Shown: one piece after another, positions 60,202 through 64,000 of the stretch
Position numbering within the stretch: position 1 is the stretch's first letter
Layout of the letters: each line of letters starts with the position of its first letter
The notes under the pieces: generated by a model
Databases searched by the model: none
Told to the model about the DNA's origin: nothing
Seen by the model: only the letters and a program-made list of their open reading frames with translations
Assembly: GCA_902760865.1 (NCBI GenBank)
Contig: CACWID010000003.1
Location: 124,001 to 188,000 of the forward strand
DNA length: 64,000 nucleotides
Direction of reading: 5' to 3'
Origin: an uncultured Bacteroidales bacterium
Lineage (GTDB): Bacteria > Bacteroidota > Bacteroidia > Bacteroidales > Muribaculaceae
Translations under genes and position numbers: made by a program

Positions 60202-62685
60202 ATGGATAACAAAAGATACGGTCACTTTGACGACCAACACCGCGAATATGTCATCACCGACCCGCAGACGCCGTGGCCCTGGATCAACTACCTGGGCAAC
60301 GAGGATTTCTTCTCGCTGATTTCCAACACGGCAGGCGGCTACTCCTTCTACAAGGATGCCAAGTTCCGCCGCTTGACGCGCTACCGCTACAACGGCGTGC
60401 CTATGGACAACGGCGGCCGCTACTTCTACATCAACGATGGCGGCACCGTGTGGAATCCGGGATGGAAGCCCTGCAAGACGCCGCTCGACAGCTACGAGTG
60501 CCGCCATGGCATGAACTACACCCGCATCACGGGCAGCAAGAACGGTATCGAGGCATCGGTGCTGTTCTTTGTGCCCTTGCACACATGGGCCGAGGTGCAG
60601 AAACTCACGCTCACCAACAACAGCAATGAGGTGAAGCGCCTCAAGTTATTCTCCTTTGCCGAGTGGTGCCTGTGGAATGCGGCGACCGACATGGAGAACT
60701 TCCAACGCAACTTCTCGACCGGTGAGGTCGAAATCGAGGGCTCGGTTATCTACCACAAGACCGAATACCGCGAGCGCCGCAATCACTACGCATTCTACGG
60801 GGTGAACGTTCCTATCCAAGGCTTTGACACCGACCGTGAGACGTTCGTCGGCCTCTATAACGAGTTTGCCAACCCTGATGCCGTCATCGAAGGCCGTCCG
60901 CGCAACAGCCATGCCCACGGCTGGAGCCCCATCGCTTCGCACTACATCGAGGTGGAACTGCAGCCTGGCGAAAGCCGTGACTTTATCTTCCTGTTGGGCT
61001 ATGTCGAGAACAAGCAAGACGAGAAATTCATCGCTCCGCAGGTCATCAACAAGACGCAGACCATGGCTATGATGGCACGCTTCGACACCAGCGAGAAGGT
61101 AGATGCTGCTTTTGCCGAACTGTGCAACTATTGGGACAACCTGCTCAACATCTACACGGCACGCACCGGGAACGATAAACTCGACCGCATGGTCAATATT
61201 TGGAACCAATATCAGTGCATGGTCACCTTCTGCATGTCACGCTCGGCCTCTTTCTTCGAGAGCGGCATCGGCCGCGGCATGGGATTCCGCGACAGCAACC
61301 AGGACCTCGTGGGCTTTGTACACCTCATCCCCGAGCGTGCCCGTGAGCGCATCATCGACATCGCCTCGACGCAGTTCCCCGACGGCGGCTGCTATCATCA
61401 GTATCAGCCATTGACCAAGCGCGGCAACAACGACATCGGCGGCGGCTTCAATGACGACCCCTGCTGGCTCATCTTCGGCACCGTGGCCTATATCAAAGAA
61501 ACGGGTGACTTCTCGATTCTCGACGAAATGGTTCCGTTTGACAACCAACCGGGCACCGAGGTCACGCTGTTTGAGCACCTGCGAGTGTCATTCAACCACG
61601 TGGTCAATAATCTGGGGCCCCACAGTCTGCCCCTCATCGGCCGCGCCGACTGGAACGACTGCCTGAATCTGAACTGCTTCTCCTGGGACCCCAACGAGAG
61701 TTTCCAGACCACTGAGAACAAGACCGAGGGCTCACAAGCCGAGTCATTGATGATTGCTGGGCTGTTTGTCGTGACAGGCAAAGACTACGTCGAACTCTGC
61801 AAGATTCTGCCTGACCACATCAAGACGATGCAAAATCTCAAAAATATCGATTTCGCCGCCGAGGCCGACCGTGCCCAGCAGCATGTCGACGGGATGGTCA
61901 ATGCCGTCAAGGCCCATGGCTGGGACGGTGAATGGTATCTGCGTGCCTATGACTTCTATGGCAACAAAATCGGCAGCGACGAGTGCGAGGAAGGCAAAAT
62001 CTTCATCGAGTCACAGGGCTGGTGCACCATGGCGGGCATCGGTCTAGAAGAAGGACTCGTGAAGCGTTCGCTCGACTCGGTGAAAGAGCGCCTGGAATGC
62101 GAACACGGCATCGTGCTCAACAATCCTGCCTTCACCACCTATCATGTCGAGATGGGTGAAATCAGCTCCTATCCCGAAGGCTACAAGGAGAATGCGGGCA
62201 TCTTCTGCCACAACAATCCTTGGATCATCATCGGCGAGACGGTGGCTGCCCGCGGCGATGACGCTTGGAGCCACTACAAGAAGATTCTGCCCAGCTACGT
62301 CGAGGAGGACCGCCAGACACTGCACAAGGTTGAGCCCTATGTCAACTGCCAGATGGTGGCAGGCAAGGATGCCTATCGTCCCGGTGAGGGCAAGAACTCA
62401 TGGCTCACCGGCACCGCAGCGTGGATGTGGTACACCGTGTCGGAATTCATTCTTGGCATCAAGCCGCACTATGATGGTCTGCTCATCGACCCGTGTCTGC
62501 CCAAGACAGCGCACGACTACACGGTGACCAGGCGCTTCCGCGGTGCGGAATATGTAATCCGTGTGAGCAACCCCAAGGGCGTGAGCAAGGGCGTTGCCAA
62601 GATGACCGTTGATGGAGTGTCGGTCGAGGGCGCTGTCGTGCCCGCACAACCCGGCAAGCACCTTGTCGAGGTCATCATGGGATAA
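60202..62685 (+). CDS. GH94 family phosphorylase, cellobiose phosphorylase type
   Basis: The 827-residue cytoplasmic enzyme has an N-terminal beta-sandwich ([48 protein letters not shown]...). A helical barrel follows, with [25 protein letters not shown] near 353-377, [32 protein letters not shown] and the catalytic Asp region in [12 protein letters not shown] (about 480-490), then [30 protein letters not shown] near 715-745. With phosphate it yields glucose 1-phosphate and a free sugar from cellobiose or a related disaccharide. In a glucomannan locus it would deal with glucose-glucose links. No signal peptide, as expected. Confidence 0.92.
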   Translation: MDNKRYGHFDDQHREYVITDPQTPWPWINYLGNEDFFSLISNTAGGYSFYKDAKFRRLTRYRYNGVPMDNGGRYFYINDGGTVWNPGWKPCKTPLDSYECRHGMNYTRITGSKNGIEASVLFFVPLHTWAEVQKLTLTNNSNEVKRLKLFSFAEWCLWNAATDMENFQRNFSTGEVEIEGSVIYHKTEYRERRNHYAFYGVNVPIQGFDTDRETFVGLYNEFANPDAVIEGRPRNSHAHGWSPIASHYIEVELQPGESRDFIFLLGYVENKQDEKFIAPQVINKTQTMAMMARFDTSEKVDAAFAELCNYWDNLLNIYTARTGNDKLDRMVNIWNQYQCMVTFCMSRSASFFESGIGRGMGFRDSNQDLVGFVHLIPERARERIIDIASTQFPDGGCYHQYQPLTKRGNNDIGGGFNDDPCWLIFGTVAYIKETGDFSILDEMVPFDNQPGTEVTLFEHLRVSFNHVVNNLGPHSLPLIGRADWNDCLNLNCFSWDPNESFQTTENKTEGSQAESLMIAGLFVVTGKDYVELCKILPDHIKTMQNLKNIDFAAEADRAQQHVDGMVNAVKAHGWDGEWYLRAYDFYGNKIGSDECEEGKIFIESQGWCTMAGIGLEEGLVKRSLDSVKERLECEHGIVLNNPAFTTYHVEMGEISSYPEGYKENAGIFCHNNPWIIIGETVAARGDDAWSHYKKILPSYVEEDRQTLHKVEPYVNCQMVAGKDAYRPGEGKNSWLTGTAAWMWYTVSEFILGIKPHYDGLLIDPCLPKTAHDYTVTRRFRGAEYVIRVSNPKGVSKGVAKMTVDGVSVEGAVVPAQPGKHLVEVIMG

Positions 62686-62698
62686 TCTCTTAAGAAGC

Positions 62699-62844
62699 TG
62701 TGTCATAATAGGCCTCTAGTTTTTTGATCGGCCTAGCGGCCGAGAAATTAAACAAAATTATTAATAAAATTAAAATAAAAATTTATCATGTTTAATTTCT
62801 CGCGCGAAGCGCGACTCAATTTGCAACGAAGGAATTATGACACA
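62699..62844. repeat. AT-rich palindromic repeat, family 2, copy C with perfect terminal inverted repeats
   Basis: The ends TGTGTCATAAT (62699-62709) and ATTATGACACA (62834-62844) are exact reverse complements. Inside are a CGGCC-type hairpin (GGCCTAGCGGCC), an AT-rich core with GAAATTAAAC and GTTTAATTTC, and hairpin CGCGCGAAGCGCG. It lies between GH94 and GH36 and contains no reading frame. Confidence 0.8.
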
Positions 62845-62851
62845 CCCCCGT

Positions 62852-62968
62852 TTAGAGGTTAGAGGTTAGAGAAGAACAATTCTTCGAAATTTTTTATTTT
62901 TTATTTTTTGCACGAGTACGGCAGTTAATGTCAGATTTCGCTAAACTCTAACCACTAAACACTAAACC
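62852..62968. repeat. Inverted pair of 7-base repeat arrays before the GH36 gene
   Basis: TTAGAGG, TTAGAGG, TTAGAGA (62852-62872) face CTAAACT, CTAACCA, CTAAACA, CTAAACC (62941-62968). Between them are a small palindrome GAAGAA-CAA-TTCTTC and an ATTTTTT-rich stretch. The layout resembles the inverted array between gcvPB and lpdA. Confidence 0.75.
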
Positions 62969-63054
62969 TCAAGGTTTTAAAGTGGCTTTCCTCTTTAAAA
63001 ACTTGAATCTTCATTGAATAAGTAGAACAACATTAAATAAAACATATCAAAACG

Positions 63055-64000
63055 ATGAAAAGATTCTCGCTTATCCTTGCAGCGATGATGTCCCTGGGTT
63101 GCGGCACGATGAGTGCTTGGCAGGGGGACGTCGCTGTGCAAACGCCCAACACCCAGCTGGTGTTGCACGCCTATGAGGGCGGCGACCTGCGCATGGGCTA
63201 CTACGGCAACAAGAGCGCCACGATGCAGCAACTGCGTGACGGTGGTGCCGACCTTAACTTCTCGGCATTGCCCGCATTCGGCACCGTGGACGCCATCCAG
63301 CTGCCTGCTATCCAGGTGCAGCATGCCGACGGCGACCTGAACCTTGAGCTCAAGGTCACCAACTACGAGACAAGCAGCGACGACCGCTCGCAACTTCACA
63401 TCTTCACGATGACCGACAAACTGCTGCCCGTCACAGTGAAAGTGTTCTATAAAGCTTACAAAAATGTAGACGTGATTGAGACTTGGACCGAAATCTCTCA
63501 CAAGGAGAAACGTGCTATCACGCTCAAGCGCTTCGATTCGGGCCACTTGACACTGCGCCAGGGCGACGTGTGGATCAGCCACCTGCACGGCAACTGGGCT
63601 GCCGAGACCGAGCCCACGACCGAACCGCTCACCCAAGGTCTGAAGACCATCCGCAATACCGACGGCGCCCGCAACTCGCACATGGACGCTCCCGAGCTGA
63701 TGATTTCGCTCGACGGTGAACCGCAGGAGACCACGGGTCGCGTCATTGCTGCCATCCTGTGCTGGAGCGGCAACTACGAGCTCCGCATCAACACGACAGG
63801 CCATCGTCAGCACCAGTTCTACGCCGGTATCGACCCCATGTCGTCAGAATATGTGCTCGAGCCCAACGAACTCTTTGAAACTCCGCATCTGGCTCTTGCC
63901 TACTCCGAGGACGGCTTGGGAGGCGCCAGCCGCACCATCCACCGCTGGGCGCGCACCGAGGGCATGTTCCACCGTGGCATGAAGACGGGCGACATCCTAC
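63055..64000 (+). CDS. GH36-type alpha-galactosidase, N-terminal part cut by the window end
   Basis: The frame is open from the ATG at 63055 to the last base (315 codons), so the catalytic barrel lies outside. It starts with a signal peptide (KRFSLILAAMMSLGCGTMSA). It then matches the N-terminal beta-supersandwich of GH36: LVLHAYEGGDLRMGYYG, DVIETWTEISHKEKRAITLKRFDSGHL, WISHLHGNWAAETEP, LTQGLKTIRNTDGARNSHMDAPELMISL and HRQHQFYAGIDPM...FETPHLALAYSEDGLGGASR. This enzyme takes off alpha-1,6-galactose branches, completing a galactoglucomannan pathway. Repeat elements fill the 370 bases before it, so it may have its own promoter. Confidence 0.88.
   Translation, partial: MKRFSLILAAMMSLGCGTMSAWQGDVAVQTPNTQLVLHAYEGGDLRMGYYGNKSATMQQLRDGGADLNFSALPAFGTVDAIQLPAIQVQHADGDLNLELKVTNYETSSDDRSQLHIFTMTDKLLPVTVKVFYKAYKNVDVIETWTEISHKEKRAITLKRFDSGHLTLRQGDVWISHLHGNWAAETEPTTEPLTQGLKTIRNTDGARNSHMDAPELMISLDGEPQETTGRVIAAILCWSGNYELRINTTGHRQHQFYAGIDPMSSEYVLEPNELFETPHLALAYSEDGLGGASRTIHRWARTEGMFHRGMKTGDIL

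Overview
The window reads as chromosomal DNA of a gut-type Bacteroidota, most likely order Bacteroidales (a Muribaculaceae- or Prevotellaceae-like organism). The evidence is a SusC/SusD pair with surface glycan-binding lipoproteins, lipoproteins with acidic residues after the lipid-bearing Cys, and promoters of the Bacteroidota type (a TAnnTTTG -7 box, several with TTTG 19-20 bases upstream). Family names rest on recognised motifs; no database search was run.

Layout. 1-5.5 kb, minus strand: start of a recQ-like gene, recJ, a structured RNA resembling 6S, tRNA-Cys, a small Cys-rich membrane protein, topB and mazG. 5.5-8 kb: a sialidase-family protein and a phosphate-selective-porin-like outer membrane protein. 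8.1-15.1 kb: a glycine cleavage cluster (lipoate ligase, gcvT, gcvH, a two-subunit gcvPA/gcvPB and lipoamide dehydrogenase). 15.1-17.8 kb: a dockerin-bearing exported protein between two copies of a repeat. 17.8-30.1 kb: deoD, a FabK/nitronate monooxygenase-type flavoprotein, DUF4494, yggS, a FucP-like permease, transketolase, an OmpA protein, MATE and EamA transporters, tilS, tRNA-Ser and tRNA-Arg. 30.1-32.5 kb: a candidate small RNA, a decayed small gene, an SGNH hydrolase and a second dockerin protein.

32.7-64 kb is devoted to plant cell-wall glycans. A five-gene plus-strand operon (GH31 with a PA14-like insert, GH3, GH43, AraC regulator, sialate-O-acetylesterase-type esterase) looks suited to xyloglucan-like oligosaccharides. 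Next is a beta-mannan/glucomannan utilisation locus. On the minus strand it has SusC, SusD, two surface glycan-binding lipoproteins, an unknown 180-residue ORF and a GH26 mannanase. On the plus strand it has a GH5 endoglycanase and, diverging from SusC, a CE7 acetyl esterase, GH130 phosphorylase, a GPH-type symporter with an internal frameshifting deletion, a cellobiose 2-epimerase-type protein, GH94 phosphorylase and the start of a GH36 alpha-galactosidase. Together these imply surface cutting, deacetylation, uptake, removal of galactose, epimerisation of mannobiose to mannosyl-glucose, and phosphorolysis.

The most unusual signal lies between genes. Many spacers carry tandem 7-base repeats with CTAA/TTAG (or CTGA) cores, so a stop codon is placed in each frame in turn. 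Two families of palindromic MITE-like elements bracket accessory genes: one pair flanks the first dockerin gene and an inverted pair flanks the GH5 gene. No CRISPR array, transposase, integrase or recognisable defence system is visible.
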